A stretch of 64,000 nt of DNA from the NCBI RefSeq assembly GCF_016925675.1, contig NZ_CP070506.1:3346501-3410500 (forward strand). Reading direction: 5' to 3'. The position numbers and the translations under genes were made by a program. This DNA is from Pseudomonas hygromyciniae (GTDB lineage Bacteria > Pseudomonadota > Gammaproteobacteria > Pseudomonadales > Pseudomonadaceae). Below the pieces are notes generated by a model that worked only from the letters and a program-made list of their open reading frames with translations, was not told where the DNA came from and did no database searches. Below are positions 52,984 through 64,000 of this stretch, piece by piece (positions within the stretch are counted from its first letter, which is position 1; each line of letters starts with the position of its first letter).

Positions 52984-54843
52984 ATGCGACTGGACTTCCT
53001 CACGTTGGTTAGCTCCACCCTGGCCTTGCTGCTGGCGAGTACTGTCTCGTTCGCAGCCCCTCAACATGCACTGACCGTCTACGGCGAGCCCGCCAAGTAC
53101 CCTGCCGGGTTCAGTCACTTTGACTACGTAAACCCCGATGCGCCCAAGGGCGGCAGCCTCAAACGCTCGGCCCTGGAAGTCGGCCGCTTCGACCATGTCC
53201 TGCCGTATATCGACAAAGGCATCGGCGTCAGCCAACTGGACGGCTGGGTGTATTCGCCCCTGGCCTACCGCTCGCTAGATGAGCCCTATACCGTCTACGG
53301 CCTGGTGGCGGAAAAGATGGAACGCGCCGAGGACGGCCTGTACCTGCGGTTTTTCCTCAACCCCAAGGCACGGTTTGCCGACGGCAAGCCGATCACCGCC
53401 GAAGACGTACGCTACAGCTTCAACCTGCTGATGACCCAGGGCAGCCTGCGCTTTCGCACGCTGTTTGCCGACGTCAAGCACGTCGAGGTCGAAGGCCCCT
53501 TGCAAGTGCGCTTTGACTTCTCCAGCAATCAAAACCGCACCCTGCCCCTGGATGTCGCGACCCTGCCGGTGTTCCCCGAACATTGGTGGAAGAGCCGCGA
53601 CTTCGCCAATGGCGGCGGTTATGAAGCACCGTTGGGCAGCGGCCCGTACAAGGTCAGCAAGATCAATTCCGGCAGCACCATCACCTTCCAACGTGATCCT
53701 GATTGGTGGGGCAAGGACCTGCCCGTCAGCCGCGGCCTGTACAACTTCGATCGCCTGAGCCTGGAATACTTCGGCGATACCGAAGTCGCTCGCCAGGTCC
53801 TGCGTGGCGGCGCCTACGATTTCAACCGTGAATTTTCCGCCACCGGCTATTCCATCGGCTACAACGGCCCGGCCCTGGATGATGGCCGCCTGCAACGGGC
53901 GCACTTGGCCAAGGATGCGCCGCAAAACTCCCAGGGCTACGTGTTCAATCTGCAAAAACCGATGTTCCAGGACCGCCGCGTGCGCCAGGCCCTGGCCATG
54001 CTCTGGGATTTCGAGTGGGCCAACCGGCAGATGATGCGCAACCTGTACATCCGCCAGCAAAGCTACTTTTCCAACAGCCCGCTGGCCGCAACCCAACTGC
54101 CAGACGCCGAGGAGCTGGCGATTCTCGAACCCTTGCGCGGGCAAATCCCCGACGAAGTCTTCACCCAAGTGTTCAAGGCGCCCACCACCGACGGCAGCGG
54201 CATGATCCGCGACAAGCAGTTGCAAGCCCTGGCCCTACTCGAAGAAGCCGGCTGGACGCCCAAGGGCGACAAACTGGTGAATGCCGCCGGCGAGCCCCTG
54301 GAGTTCACTTTCCTCAATGTGCAAAACGGCCTCGAACGCCTGCTGCTGCCCTATAAACGCAACCTGGCGCAGATCGGCATCACCCTCAACATCCGGCGCA
54401 TCGACTCCTCACAGTACGTCAACCGGCTGATGAGCCGCGACTACGACATGATCGTCACCGGCTTCCCCGTCACCACCTCGCCGGGCCTTGAGTTGTACAA
54501 CTACTTCGGCTCAGCCGCCGCGTTCGACCGAGGCGCCAACAACTATTTCGTCCTGCAGAACCCGGCGGTCGATACCCTGATCACCGGCCTGGTGCGCGCC
54601 ACCACCCAGACGCAAATGCTCAGCTACGCCCATGCCTTGGACCGGGTGCTGCAATGGAATTACTACTGGATCCCCAATTACTACCCGCCCGGCACCTCGG
54701 CCGCCTGGTGGAACCGCTTCGGCCGCCCGGCCATCGAAGCCAGCAACGACGAGGCGCTGGAGTCGTGGTGGGAAGTCAGTCCGACCCCCCTGACCAATGA
54801 GCAGATGAAAGCCCAACTGAGCAAGTCGCGAGGTGCCCACTGA
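52984..54843 (+). CDS. yejA: YejA-type extracellular solute-binding protein
   Basis: A 619-residue periplasmic binding protein of the peptide/nickel (SBP_bac_5) class with a signal peptide ([14 protein letters not shown]). The opening [20 protein letters not shown] and [15 protein letters not shown] is typical of YejA. In E. coli, YejABEF imports peptides and the antibiotic microcin C. It has no lipobox. The stop overlaps the start of yejB (TGATG). First gene of yejABEF. Confidence 0.92.
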   Translation: MRLDFLTLVSSTLALLLASTVSFAAPQHALTVYGEPAKYPAGFSHFDYVNPDAPKGGSLKRSALEVGRFDHVLPYIDKGIGVSQLDGWVYSPLAYRSLDEPYTVYGLVAEKMERAEDGLYLRFFLNPKARFADGKPITAEDVRYSFNLLMTQGSLRFRTLFADVKHVEVEGPLQVRFDFSSNQNRTLPLDVATLPVFPEHWWKSRDFANGGGYEAPLGSGPYKVSKINSGSTITFQRDPDWWGKDLPVSRGLYNFDRLSLEYFGDTEVARQVLRGGAYDFNREFSATGYSIGYNGPALDDGRLQRAHLAKDAPQNSQGYVFNLQKPMFQDRRVRQALAMLWDFEWANRQMMRNLYIRQQSYFSNSPLAATQLPDAEELAILEPLRGQIPDEVFTQVFKAPTTDGSGMIRDKQLQALALLEEAGWTPKGDKLVNAAGEPLEFTFLNVQNGLERLLLPYKRNLAQIGITLNIRRIDSSQYVNRLMSRDYDMIVTGFPVTTSPGLELYNYFGSAAAFDRGANNYFVLQNPAVDTLITGLVRATTQTQMLSYAHALDRVLQWNYYWIPNYYPPGTSAAWWNRFGRPAIEASNDEALESWWEVSPTPLTNEQMKAQLSKSRGAH

Positions 54844-55904
54844 TGTTTGCCTATATCGTGCGGCGCCTGCTGCTGATCATCCCGACCCTGGTGATCATCC
54901 TGCTGGTGAACTTTGTGATCGTCCAGGCCGCACCCGGCGGGCCGGTGGAGCAAGCCATCGCCCACTTGCAGGGCATTGGCGGTGCCAGTGTCGGCGGGGC
55001 CTCCGGCGACGGCGTCAGCAGTGGATCACGCGCCAGTCGAGGCCTGGACCCCAAGCTGATCAAGGACATCGAAAAGCAATACGGCTTCGACAAGCCAGCC
55101 CACGAACGCTTGTGGCTGATGCTCAAGAGCTATGCCCAACTGGATTTCGGCAACAGCTTTTTTCGCGGCGCCACGGTGACCGACCTGATCCTGGAAAAGA
55201 TGCCGGTGACCATATCCCTCGGCCTCTGGGCAACCCTGATTACCTACCTGGTATCGATCCCCCTGGGGATCCGCAAGGCCGTGCGCCACGGCAGCAGTTT
55301 CGATGTGTGGAGCAGCACCGCCATCGTCATTGGCTACGCGATGCCGGCCTTCCTGTTTGCGATGTTTTTGATCGTGGTCTTTGCCGGCGGCACTACCTTG
55401 AACTGGTTCCCGGTGCGCGGCCTGGTGTCGGAGAACTTCGAGCAATTGAGTACCATCGGCAAGATCGCCGATTATTTCTGGCACTTGGTGCTGCCGGTCA
55501 GCGCCCTGGTGATCGGCGGGTTCGCCACCTTGACCATCCTCACCAAAAACTCGTTCCTCAATGAAATCACGCGCCAGTACGTGGTCACGGCACGGGCCAA
55601 GGGCCTGAGCGAACGGCGCGTGCTCTACGGCCATGTGTTTCGCAACGCCATGCTGCTGGTGATCTCCGGGATCCCCCAGGCATTCATCAGTGTGTTCTTC
55701 GCCGGCTCCCTGCTGATCGAGGTGATCTTCTCCCTCGACGGCCTGGGCCGCATGAGCTACGAGGCCGCCGTGTCGCGGGACTATCCAGTGGTCTTCGGCT
55801 CGCTGTTTATCTTCACTCTGTTCGGCCTCTTGATAAAACTGATCGGCGACCTCTGCTACACCCTGGTGGACCCGCGTATCGACTTCGCCGCGAGGAACGC
55901 CTGA
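54843..55904 (+). CDS. yejB: YejB-type ABC transporter permease
   Basis: A 353-residue inner-membrane permease (binding-protein-dependent transport family, DppB type). N-terminal TM ([20 protein letters not shown]), a longer-than-usual periplasmic insert with Gly/Ser-rich stretch (about 40-65), and the coupling EAA loop [20 protein letters not shown]. It shares one base with yejA before and with yejE after. Confidence 0.93.
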   Translation: MFAYIVRRLLLIIPTLVIILLVNFVIVQAAPGGPVEQAIAHLQGIGGASVGGASGDGVSSGSRASRGLDPKLIKDIEKQYGFDKPAHERLWLMLKSYAQLDFGNSFFRGATVTDLILEKMPVTISLGLWATLITYLVSIPLGIRKAVRHGSSFDVWSSTAIVIGYAMPAFLFAMFLIVVFAGGTTLNWFPVRGLVSENFEQLSTIGKIADYFWHLVLPVSALVIGGFATLTILTKNSFLNEITRQYVVTARAKGLSERRVLYGHVFRNAMLLVISGIPQAFISVFFAGSLLIEVIFSLDGLGRMSYEAAVSRDYPVVFGSLFIFTLFGLLIKLIGDLCYTLVDPRIDFAARNA

Positions 55905-56928
55905 TGCTCAATCTGTCTCCCGTCGCTCGACGACGCTTTGAACGCTTCAAGCAAAACCGCCGGGGCTGGTGGTCGCTGTGGCTGTTTATCGGCCTGTTTA
56001 TCCTGACCCTGGGTGGCGAGCTGATCGCCAACGACAAACCACTGGTGCTCAGCTACCAGGACGAACTGTACTTCCCCGTGTTCAAGCGCTACACCGAGCA
56101 GCAGTTCGGCGGGCAACTGCCGTTCCAGGCCGACTACCGCAGTGACTACGTGCAGCACCTGATCAAGAAGGATGGCGGCTGGATGCTGTTCCCGCCAATC
56201 CCCCTTCAGCGATGACACGCCCAACTACGAGCTGACCCGCCCTGCCCCCCAGTCCGCCGTCCACGGTGAACTGGCTGGGCACCGATGACCAGTCCCGGGA
56301 CGTGCTGGCACGGGTGATCTTCGGTGCGCGGGTGTCGATCCTGTTCGCCCTGGCGCTGACTGCGATCAGCGCCACCATCGGCATTGCCGCCGGCGCCTTG
56401 CAGGGCTATTACGGCGGTTGGGTCGACCTGCTCGGCCAACGTATCCTCGAAGTGTGGTCAGGGCTGCCGGTCTTGTACCTGCTGATCATTCTCTCGGGGT
56501 TTGTCGAGCCCAACTTCTGGTGGCTGCTGGGGATCATGGCGTTGTTTTCCTGGCTGGCCCTGGTGGACGTGGTGCGCGCCGAGTTCCTGCGCGGGCGCAA
56601 CCTGGAATACGTCAAAGCCGCGCGAGCCCTGGGCCTGGGTGACGGCAAGATCATTCGCCGGCATATCCTGCCGAACGCAATGACGGCCACCTTGAGCTAC
56701 CTGCCCTTTATCCTGACCGGGGCGATTTCCACCCTCAGCGCCCTGGACTTCCTCGGTTTCGGCATGCCGGCAGGCAGCGCGTCCCTCGGTGAATTGATCG
56801 CCCAGGGCAAGCAGAACCTGCAGGCGCCGTGGCTCGGATTGACGGCGTTTTTCACCCTGGCACTGATTCTGTCGCTGCTGGTATTTATCGGCGAGGCGTT
56901 GCGCGATGCCTTCGACCCACGTTCATGA
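55904..56928 (+). pseudogene. yejE: YejE-type ABC transporter permease, two frameshifts (probable base-call errors)
   Basis: N-terminal part (from 55904: RRFERFKQNRRGWWSLWLFI, GGWMLFPPIP) and C-terminal part (WLGTDDQSRDVLARVIFGAR, EYVKAARALGLGDGKIIRRH, DFLGFGMPAGSASLGEL) are in different frames. Dropping one C from the C5 run at 56200-56204 and one from the C6 run at 56245-56250 gives a continuous 340-residue protein, the normal YejE length, with the expected PNYELTRPAPSPPSTVNWLG bridge. Both lesions are homopolymer over-counts. Confidence 0.9.
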
Positions 56929-56938
56929 GTGAATCCGT

Positions 56939-58517
56939 ATGAGCGACAACCTGATCGAGATCCGCAACCTGTGCGTGGCCTTCAGCGGCCAGACCGTGGT
57001 GCGCAACCTGTGCCTGGATATCCGCCCCGGCGAGTGCCTGGCGCTGGTGGGTGAATCCGGTTCGGGCAAGTCGGTAACCGCCCATTCGATCCTGCAATTG
57101 CTACCCCAGGCCGGCACCGCGAGCAGCGGCTCGGTGCGTTATCGGGGTCAGGAGCTGATCGGCGCCGGACCCAGCGCCCTGCAAAAACTGCGCGGCAACC
57201 GCATCGCGATGATCTTCCAGGAGCCGATGACCTCCCTCAACCCCTTGCACAGCATCGAAAAGCAGATCGGCGAAACCCTGCTGCTGCACAAGGGCCTCGG
57301 CGGCAAGGCGGCCCAGGCACGCATCCTCGAACTGCTGGATTTGGTGGGCATCCGTAACCCGCAAGAGCGCCTCAAGTCCTACCCCCCATCAGTTGTCGGG
57401 CGGGCAGCGCCAGCGGGTGATGATTGCCATGGCCCTGGCCTGCGAACCGGAGTTGCTGATCGCCGACGAACCAACCACCGCGCTGGATGTGACGGTGCAG
57501 CGCAAGATCCTGCAACTGCTCAAATCCTTGCAGCAACGCTTGGGCATGTCGTTGCTGCTGATCAGCCATGACCTCAACCTGGTGCGCAGCATTGCCCAGC
57601 GCGTGTGCGTGATGCAGGCCGGGGAAATTGTCGAGCAGGTCGACTGCCAAACCCTGTTCAATGCCCCGCAACATCCCTACAGCCGCCTGCTGCTGGATGC
57701 CGAACCGGTCGGCACGGCGCTGTGCCAGGATCAACGCGATAACGTATTACAAGTCGACGGTTTGAGTGTGCGCTTCCCCATCGGGGGCGGGCTGTTCCGG
57801 CGCAAGCAGTACCTGCAGGCGGTGGACGGCATCAGCCTGGACCTGCAACGGGGCAAGACCTTGGGTATCGTCGGCGAGTCCGGCTCCGGCAAGTCCACAC
57901 TGGGCCAGGCGATCCTGCGCCTGCTGGACTCCAGCGGCAGCATCCGCTTCCAGGGCGAGGCCCTTGATGGCCTGAGCCAGAAGCAGATGCAGCCCTGGCG
58001 CAAGCAGATGCAGGTGGTGTTCCAGGACCCCTACGGCAGCCTCAGCCCGCGCATGTCTGTACAACAGATCATCAGCGAAGGGTTGGAAGTGCACGCGCCC
58101 TGCAGCCTGCAGGAGCGTGACGCGCAGGTGATCAAGGTGCTGCAGGATGTGGGACTCGACCCGGCCAGCCGCCATCGCTACCCCCACGAATTCTCCGGCG
58201 GCCAGCGCCAACGCATCGCCATTGCCCGCGCGCTGGTGCTGCGCCCGGCATTGATACTGCTGGACGAGCCCACCTCGGCCCTGGACCGCACCGTGCAAAA
58301 ACAAGTGGTGGCGCTGCTGCGTGAACTGCAGGAAAAGTACGGCCTGACCTACCTGTTTATCAGCCATGACCTGGCCGTGGTGCGGGCCATGGCCCACGAC
58401 ATGATCGTGATCAAGGACGGCAAGGTGGTCGAACGCGGCCCGAGCCAGGCGCTGTTCGACTCACCGCAACATCCCTACACCCAAGAACTGCTCGCAGCCA
58501 CACAACTGCCCTTGTAG
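56939..58517 (+). pseudogene. yejF: YejF-type duplicated ABC ATPase, one frameshift (probable base-call error)
   Basis: Two ABC cassettes in one chain: first Walker [16 protein letters not shown]-loop FQEPMTSLNP, signature [16 protein letters not shown], Walker [13 protein letters not shown]; second Walker [15 protein letters not shown], signature FSGGQRQRIAIARALV, Walker B LILLDEPTSALD. The frame breaks at the C6 run 57382-57387, just before the first signature; removing one C gives 525 residues (YejF is about 530). The TAG stop lies inside a REP element. It powers the YejBE importer. Confidence 0.92.
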
Positions 58518-58614
58518 GAGCGAGCTTGCTCGCGAAGATCGTTAACGATAACGCGAAAAGCCTGCCACCCCGAGGCGTCCTCAGGTTTTTCGCGAGCAAG
58601 CTCGCTCCTACAAG
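58511..58614. repeat. REP doublet overlapping the yejF stop
   Basis: CTTGTAGGAGCGAGCTTGCT at the left and its inverse GCAAGCTCGCTCCTACAAG at the right, about 60 bp apart. The TAG of the left unit is the stop codon of yejF. Confidence 0.9.
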
Positions 58615-58656
58615 GGGCGGCGTGATCCTATTCACCTTTTTAGTGGCGGCGCCAGC

Positions 58657-60063
58657 ATGAACACCAGCGAAAGCCTCAAGGACTACCAGCACGTTCGCGG
58701 CCTGGCGATCCAGTCCCTGTTCGAAATCATCGAGCAGTCCAGCGAAGGCACTGTGATTGTCGACCGCGACGCCAATATCGTGTGGATGAACGAGCGCTAC
58801 GCCAAGCGCTTTGGCCTGAAAAGCGCCGATCAGGCCATCGGCCAACCATGCGAACAGGTCATCTCCAACAGCCTGCTGCGCCAAGTGGTACGCAGTGACC
58901 AACCGATCCTCCTGGATATCCAGGACACGCCCAAAGGCCCGCTGGTGGTGATGCGCCTGCCGATCCACGACGATGCCGGCAAGGTGATCGGCGCCATCGG
59001 CTTTGCCCTGTTCGATGAGTTACGCAACCTCTCGCCGATGATCGAGCGCTACCTGAGCATGCAACAGGAACTGGCCTCGACCCGTTCGCTGCTGCGCTCA
59101 CGCCAGAGCAAATACAACTTTGCGCACTTTATCGGCACCAGCGCCGCCAGCCTGGAGGTCAAGCGCCGCGCTAGGCGCAGTGCGAGCGCCGATTCACCGG
59201 TGTTGCTGCTGGGCGAGACCGGCACCGGCAAGGAGCTGCTGGCCCAGGCTATCCATGGTGCCTCGCCGCGTGCCAATAAAGCCTTTGTCAGCATCAACAG
59301 CGCCGCCATCCCCCACGACCTTTTGGAAGCCGAGTTCTTCGGCACCGCACCCGGCGCATTCACCGGCGCCGACCGCAAGGGCCGCCCCGGCAAACTGCAA
59401 ATCGCCCAGGGCGGGACGTTGTTTCTCGATGAAATCGGCGACATGCCCCTGCCCCTGCAAAGCAAACTGCTGCGGGTGTTGCAGGAAAAAGAGTTTGAGC
59501 CGGTGGGCTCCAACGAGATGATCACCAGCGACGTGCGCGTGATCGCCGCGACCTCCACCGACCTGGAAGCCGCGATCAAGCGCGGCGAATTTCGCGCCGA
59601 CTTGTACTACCGCCTCAACGTGTTGCCGATCCAGGTCCCGCCCCTGCGCGAACGCCTGGATGATATTCCGGCGTTGAGTGAAGCGATCCTTGAAGAACTG
59701 CGCAGCCAGCATGAACTGGACCGCGAAGCCCTGGCGTTGCTGGCCCGGCATGCCTGGCCGGGGAACATCCGCGAATTGCGCAACGTGCTGGAGCGGGCCG
59801 CCTTGCTCAGTGATGACCTGGTGCTGGATGCGCAAGAGATTCGCGCGGCGATTGGTACGTTCAGCCCGGTGCAGTGCAGCGCCGTGGCGCCCATTGAGGT
59901 CGAAACCTTCAGCGCGGCACGGGAGCGGTTTGATCGGCAGTTGATTGCTGCAGCGTTGCGCCAGTGTGAGGGCAACGTGATCGAGGCGGCCAAGCGGCTG
60001 GGGCTCGGACGCTCGACGCTGTACAAGAAGATGGTGGCGCTGGGCATCGAACAATCTCAATAA
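58657..60063 (+). CDS. hbcR: Sigma-54-dependent activator of 3-hydroxybutyrate catabolism
   Basis: A 468-residue enhancer-binding protein: PAS domain (about 20-125: SSEGTVIVDRDANIVWMNER), AAA+ domain (about 150-380) with Walker A LLGETGTGKELLA, the sigma-54 contact motif GAFTGAD and Walker B GGTLFLDEIGDM, and a Fis-type HTH at the end (EAAKRLGLGRSTLYKKMVAL). Its neighbours (GntP permease, bdhA, acetoacetyl-CoA synthetase) match the P. aeruginosa HbcR locus (PA2005 region). It likely activates the -24/-12 promoter at 60278. Confidence 0.9.
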   Translation: MNTSESLKDYQHVRGLAIQSLFEIIEQSSEGTVIVDRDANIVWMNERYAKRFGLKSADQAIGQPCEQVISNSLLRQVVRSDQPILLDIQDTPKGPLVVMRLPIHDDAGKVIGAIGFALFDELRNLSPMIERYLSMQQELASTRSLLRSRQSKYNFAHFIGTSAASLEVKRRARRSASADSPVLLLGETGTGKELLAQAIHGASPRANKAFVSINSAAIPHDLLEAEFFGTAPGAFTGADRKGRPGKLQIAQGGTLFLDEIGDMPLPLQSKLLRVLQEKEFEPVGSNEMITSDVRVIAATSTDLEAAIKRGEFRADLYYRLNVLPIQVPPLRERLDDIPALSEAILEELRSQHELDREALALLARHAWPGNIRELRNVLERAALLSDDLVLDAQEIRAAIGTFSPVQCSAVAPIEVETFSAARERFDRQLIAAALRQCEGNVIEAAKRLGLGRSTLYKKMVALGIEQSQ

Positions 60064-60096
60064 AGAGACAAATATCTCAAACAAAAGACAACCCCC

Positions 60097-60187
60097 TTGT
60101 GGGAGCGGGCTTGCTCGCGAAACGGCCTATCAGCAACAAAATCATTGGCTGACACACCGCTTTCGCGAGCAAGCCCGCTCCCACATT
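60097..60187. repeat. REP doublet
   Basis: TTGTGGGAGCGGGCTTGCTC at the left, inverted GAGCAAGCCCGCTCCCACA at the right. It sits between hbcR and the UAS/promoter of the permease gene. Confidence 0.9.
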
Positions 60188-60197
60188 GGAACTTCGT

Positions 60198-60217
60198 TTG
60201 TCTTGATATAGAGACAA
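60198..60217. promoter_or_regulatory. Candidate HbcR upstream activating site
   Basis: TTGTCTTGATATAGAGACAA is a palindrome (TTGTCT-N8-AGACAA) about 60 bp upstream of the -24 element. A related cluster TCTC-N6-GAGA-N6-TCTC lies at the end of hbcR (60055-60078). Enhancer sites at such distances are normal for sigma-54 activators. Assignment to HbcR is inferred from position. Confidence 0.5.
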
Positions 60218-60277
60218 GACTCGAAAACCAATCACTAGAATCTTTAAATATCTATACATATCAACAACTTACAAACT

Positions 60278-60293
60278 TGGCACAATTCCCGCT
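60278..60293 (+). promoter_or_regulatory. Sigma-54 (-24/-12) promoter of the permease-bdhA genes
   Basis: TGGCACAATTCCCGCT: GG and GC separated by exactly 10 bp, with the conserved TGGCAC at -24. It is 58 bp upstream of the permease start and downstream of hbcR, whose product needs such a promoter. Confidence 0.75.
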
Positions 60294-60350
60294 ATAGCCC
60301 CTTCCTACAGCTCTACCCCCACAACAATAACAATCCGATGGAGACACACC

Positions 60351-61742
60351 ATGAGTGTGATCATTGCCCTGGCGGCGCTCGCGCTGCTGATGCTAGCTGC
60401 CTACCGTGGCTACAGCGTCATCCTGTTTGCCCCCATCGCCGCCCTTGGCGCCGTGCTGCTCACCGACCCTTCCGCGGTCGCCCCTGCCTTTACCGGGGTG
60501 TTCATGGAAAAAATGGTCGGCTTTATCAAACTGTATTTCCCGGTGTTCCTGCTCGGCGCGGTGTTCGGCAAGCTGATCGAGCTGTCGGGCTTTTCGCGCT
60601 CCATCGTCGCGGCAGCCATCCGCTTGCTCGGCACCCGCCAGGCGATGCTGGTGATCGTGCTGGTCTGCGCCCTGTTGACCTACGGCGGCGTGTCGTTGTT
60701 TGTGGTGGTGTTTGCGGTGTACCCGTTCGCTGCCGAGATGTTCCGCCAGAGCAATATCCCCAAGCGCTTGATCCCGGCGACCATCGCCCTGGGTGCGTTC
60801 TCGTTCACCATGGACGCCCTGCCCGGCACGCCGCAGATCCAGAACATCATCCCCAGCACGTTCTTCAACACCACCGCCTGGGCCGCGCCCTGGCTGGGCT
60901 TGATCGGCACGATCTTTGTGTTCTGCGCCGGCATGCTGTACCTGGCACGCCAGCGCAACAAGGCCCAGCGTGCCGGTGAAGGCTACGGCACCGACTTGCG
61001 CAACGAACCGGAAACCGCCGAAAACCTGAGCCTGCCCAACCCGTGGATCGCCCTGTCGCCGCTGATTCTGGTGGGGGTGATGAACCTGCTGTTCACCCAC
61101 TGGATCCCACAGTGGTACGGCAAGACCCACAGCCTCGCGCTGCCGGGCATGAGCGCGCCGGTCACCACAGAAATCGCCAAGCTCACCGCCATCTGGGCGG
61201 TGCAGGCCGCGTTGCTGGTGGGGATCATCATGGTCCTGGTGTTCGGCTTTTCGGCGATCAAGAGCAAGCTGGCCGAAGGCAGTAAGAGCGCGGTCAGCGG
61301 CGCCCTGCTGGCGGCGATGAACACCGCGTCGGAATACGGCTTCGGTGCGGTCATCGCCTCGCTGCCGGGGTTCCTGGTATTGGCCGACTGGCTCAAGGGC
61401 ATCCCCAACCCGCTGGTCAACGAAGCGATTACCGTAACCCTGCTGGCCGGTATCACCGGCTCTGCTTCCGGCGGCATGAGCATCGCCCTGGCGGCCATGT
61501 CCGAGAGCTTTCTTTCGGCAGCCCATGCAGCCAATATCCCCCTGGAAGTGCTGCACCGAGTCGCAGCCATGGCCAGCGGCGGCATGGATACCCTGCCGCA
61601 CAACGGCGCGGTCATCACGCTGCTGGCGGTCACCGGACTGACCCACCGCGAAGCCTACAAAGATATTTTCGGCATCACGATCATCAAGACCCTCGCGGTG
61701 TTCGTGGTGATCGGTACTTTCTACGCCACCGGCATTGTGTGA
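60351..61742 (+). CDS. GntP-family permease, probable 3-hydroxybutyrate importer
   Basis: A 463-residue, 12-14 TM carrier of the gluconate-permease family. Blocks: AAYRGYSVILFAPIAALGAV, FFPVFLLGAVFGKLIELSG-like segment around residue 65, GAFSFTMDALPGTPQIQNII, SASGGMSIALAAMSESF and MASGGMDTLPHNGAVITLLA. The same gene order occurs at PA2005-PA2003 in P. aeruginosa, which points to (R)-3-hydroxybutyrate or acetoacetate uptake. bdhA follows after 7 bp. Confidence 0.88.
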   Translation: MSVIIALAALALLMLAAYRGYSVILFAPIAALGAVLLTDPSAVAPAFTGVFMEKMVGFIKLYFPVFLLGAVFGKLIELSGFSRSIVAAAIRLLGTRQAMLVIVLVCALLTYGGVSLFVVVFAVYPFAAEMFRQSNIPKRLIPATIALGAFSFTMDALPGTPQIQNIIPSTFFNTTAWAAPWLGLIGTIFVFCAGMLYLARQRNKAQRAGEGYGTDLRNEPETAENLSLPNPWIALSPLILVGVMNLLFTHWIPQWYGKTHSLALPGMSAPVTTEIAKLTAIWAVQAALLVGIIMVLVFGFSAIKSKLAEGSKSAVSGALLAAMNTASEYGFGAVIASLPGFLVLADWLKGIPNPLVNEAITVTLLAGITGSASGGMSIALAAMSESFLSAAHAANIPLEVLHRVAAMASGGMDTLPHNGAVITLLAVTGLTHREAYKDIFGITIIKTLAVFVVIGTFYATGIV

Positions 61743-61749
61743 GGTTTTC

Positions 61750-62523
61750 ATGACGACATTGAATGGCAAGACCGCCCTGGTCACCGGCTCCACCAGCGGC
61801 ATCGGCCTGGGCATCGCCCTGAGCCTAGCCAAGGCCGGCGCCAATCTGATCCTCAACGGTTTCGGCGATGCCAGCGCGGTGATCGCCCAAGTGCAGGCGT
61901 TTGGCGGCAAGGTCGGCCATCACCCGGCCGATGTCAGCGACCCGGCGCAGATCGCCGAGATGGTCGCCTACGCCGAGCGCGAGTTCGGCGGCATCGACAT
62001 CCTGGTGAACAACGCGGGCATCCAACATGTGGCGGCGGTGGAGGACTTCCCGGTGGAGCGCTGGGACTCGATCATCGCGATCAACCTTTCATCGGTGTTC
62101 CACAGCACGCGCCTGAGCCTGCCGGGCATGAAGGCCAAGGGCTGGGGGCGGATCGTCAATATCGCCTCGGTGCACGGCCAGGTCGGCTCGGTGGGCAAGG
62201 CGGCCTATGTGGCGGCCAAGCATGGGGTGATCGGCCTGACCAAAGTGGTCGGCCTGGAAACCGCCACCAGCAACGTGACCTGCAACGCCATTTGCCCCGG
62301 TTGGGTGCTGACGCCGCTGGTGCAAAAGCAAATCGATGATCGCATCGCCGCAGGCGTTGACCCGCAACAGGCCCAGCATGATCTGCTGGCTGAAAAGCAG
62401 CCGTCCCTGGAGTTCGTGACCCCACCCCAACTGGGCGAGCTGGTCCTGTTCCTCTGCAGCGAAGCCGGCAGCCAGGTGCGTGGCGCGGCGTGGAATATCG
62501 ATGGAGGTTGGCTGGCCCAATAA
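61750..62523 (+). CDS. bdhA: 3-hydroxybutyrate dehydrogenase
   Basis: A 257-residue short-chain dehydrogenase that oxidises (R)-3-hydroxybutyrate to acetoacetate with NAD+. Marks: ALVTGSTSGIGLGIA (TGxxxGIG nucleotide loop), NNAG in ILVNNAGIQHVAAVEDFP, catalytic Ser in IVNIASVHGQVGS and YxxxK in AAYVAAKHGVIGLTK; the C-terminus ends GAAWNIDGGWLAQ as in BdhA. The ATG at 61750 follows GAGG. It forms an operon with the permease. Confidence 0.94.
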   Translation: MTTLNGKTALVTGSTSGIGLGIALSLAKAGANLILNGFGDASAVIAQVQAFGGKVGHHPADVSDPAQIAEMVAYAEREFGGIDILVNNAGIQHVAAVEDFPVERWDSIIAINLSSVFHSTRLSLPGMKAKGWGRIVNIASVHGQVGSVGKAAYVAAKHGVIGLTKVVGLETATSNVTCNAICPGWVLTPLVQKQIDDRIAAGVDPQQAQHDLLAEKQPSLEFVTPPQLGELVLFLCSEAGSQVRGAAWNIDGGWLAQ

Positions 62524-62552
62524 CTCCACCCTGCGAACAACGCAGAACCAAA

Positions 62553-62641
62553 TGTGGGAGCGGGCTTGCTCGCGAAAGCAGGGTGTCAGTCAACCTATTC
62601 ATTGCTGAACCAGCGCTTTCGCGAGCAAGCCCGCTCCCACC
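62553..62641. repeat. REP doublet
   Basis: TGTGGGAGCGGGCTTGCTCG at the left and CGAGCAAGCCCGCTCCCAC at the right, near-identical to the element at 60097. It separates bdhA from the acetoacetyl-CoA synthetase gene. Confidence 0.9.
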
Positions 62642-62692
62642 TTGGGATCTTTGCAGTGTCAAACATCTGCGACAAGAACAAGAGACGAGCCT

Positions 62693-64000
<1,308 letters not shown>

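Noticed and set aside
56200..56250. Programmed frameshifting in yejE/yejF
   Set aside because: Slippery programmed sites would not need two events in one gene of a family that is encoded in a single frame elsewhere; single-base homopolymer errors explain all cases.
60393..61910. A 505-codon open frame antisense to the GntP permease and bdhA
   Set aside because: It is His/Gln/Arg-rich with no domain and exactly shadows strong genes; high GC codon use leaves antisense frames open. Similar shadows oppose the UxaA, fucD and DUF3772/MscS genes.

Overview
The window comes from a Pseudomonas of the P. fluorescens group. The evidence is the gacA-uvrC-pgsA-tRNA-Gly order with a TTG-start gacA, the hbcR / GntP-permease / bdhA / acetoacetyl-CoA synthetase cluster, many paired REP elements with the core GGAGCGGGCTTGCTCGCGA or GGCAAGCCGGCTCC, and roughly 60% GC codon use. 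No plasmid or phage backbone is visible. It reads as chromosome.

Layout. 1-5200: end of a class III CoA-transferase gene, two LysR regulators and two DHA1-type MFS exporters. 5200-10520: a DUF2931 lipoprotein coupled to a large MscS channel, and an orphan HoxX-type protein. 10700-13820: a two-component system divergent from a GlcG-like exported protein and periplasmic hydroxyisourate hydrolase, with an HprR-like box between them; this resembles the E. coli HprRS-HiuH redox-stress locus. 13900-23350: a sugar-acid catabolic block (FAH-family enzyme, UxaA-family dehydratase, aldehyde dehydrogenase, L-fuconate dehydratase, MFS importer) under two LysR regulators. 23489-25125: an IS1182-family insertion sequence.

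25130-45290: a genomic island of about 20 kb inserted at the 3' end of tRNA-Gly(GCC). It is bounded by a 23-bp direct repeat of the tRNA end, and a decayed P4-type integrase lies next to the tRNA. Almost all its cargo handles ions, osmotic balance or the envelope: NhaA, a BCCT carrier, a CPA1 Na+/H+ antiporter, a ClC channel/antiporter, a TrkH K+ transporter, DUF2254, a cNMP/CBS/DUF294 sensor with a DnaQ-like exonuclease, a PBP5/6-type carboxypeptidase, DUF6388 and an OmpR-family two-component system. I found a shared operator-like direct repeat (TTAA-N6-TTAA, 10-bp period) upstream of three of its units, including the two-component system itself. This suggests one regulon: a mobile ion-homeostasis / alkali-salt tolerance island. 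Its integrase end also carries an Mrr-like endonuclease, an unknown coiled-coil protein and two decayed genes.

45400-50600: core genes pgsA, uvrC and gacA, a divergent XRE / gp16-like regulator pair, a GNAT enzyme and a nitrilase-family hydrolase. 50700-52300: DAHP synthase behind two tandem leader peptides, one rich in Phe/Tyr/Trp and followed by a strong terminator, the other rich in Tyr; this looks like two-stage attenuation. 52500-58600: PpiC and a yejABEF peptide/microcin C-type ABC importer. 58650-64000: the sigma-54 activator HbcR and its 3-hydroxybutyrate/acetoacetate genes, with a visible -24/-12 promoter.

Four frameshifts (one in the aldehyde dehydrogenase, two in yejE, one in yejF) are all single extra bases in G or C runs of 5-6, which points to base-calling error rather than gene decay.
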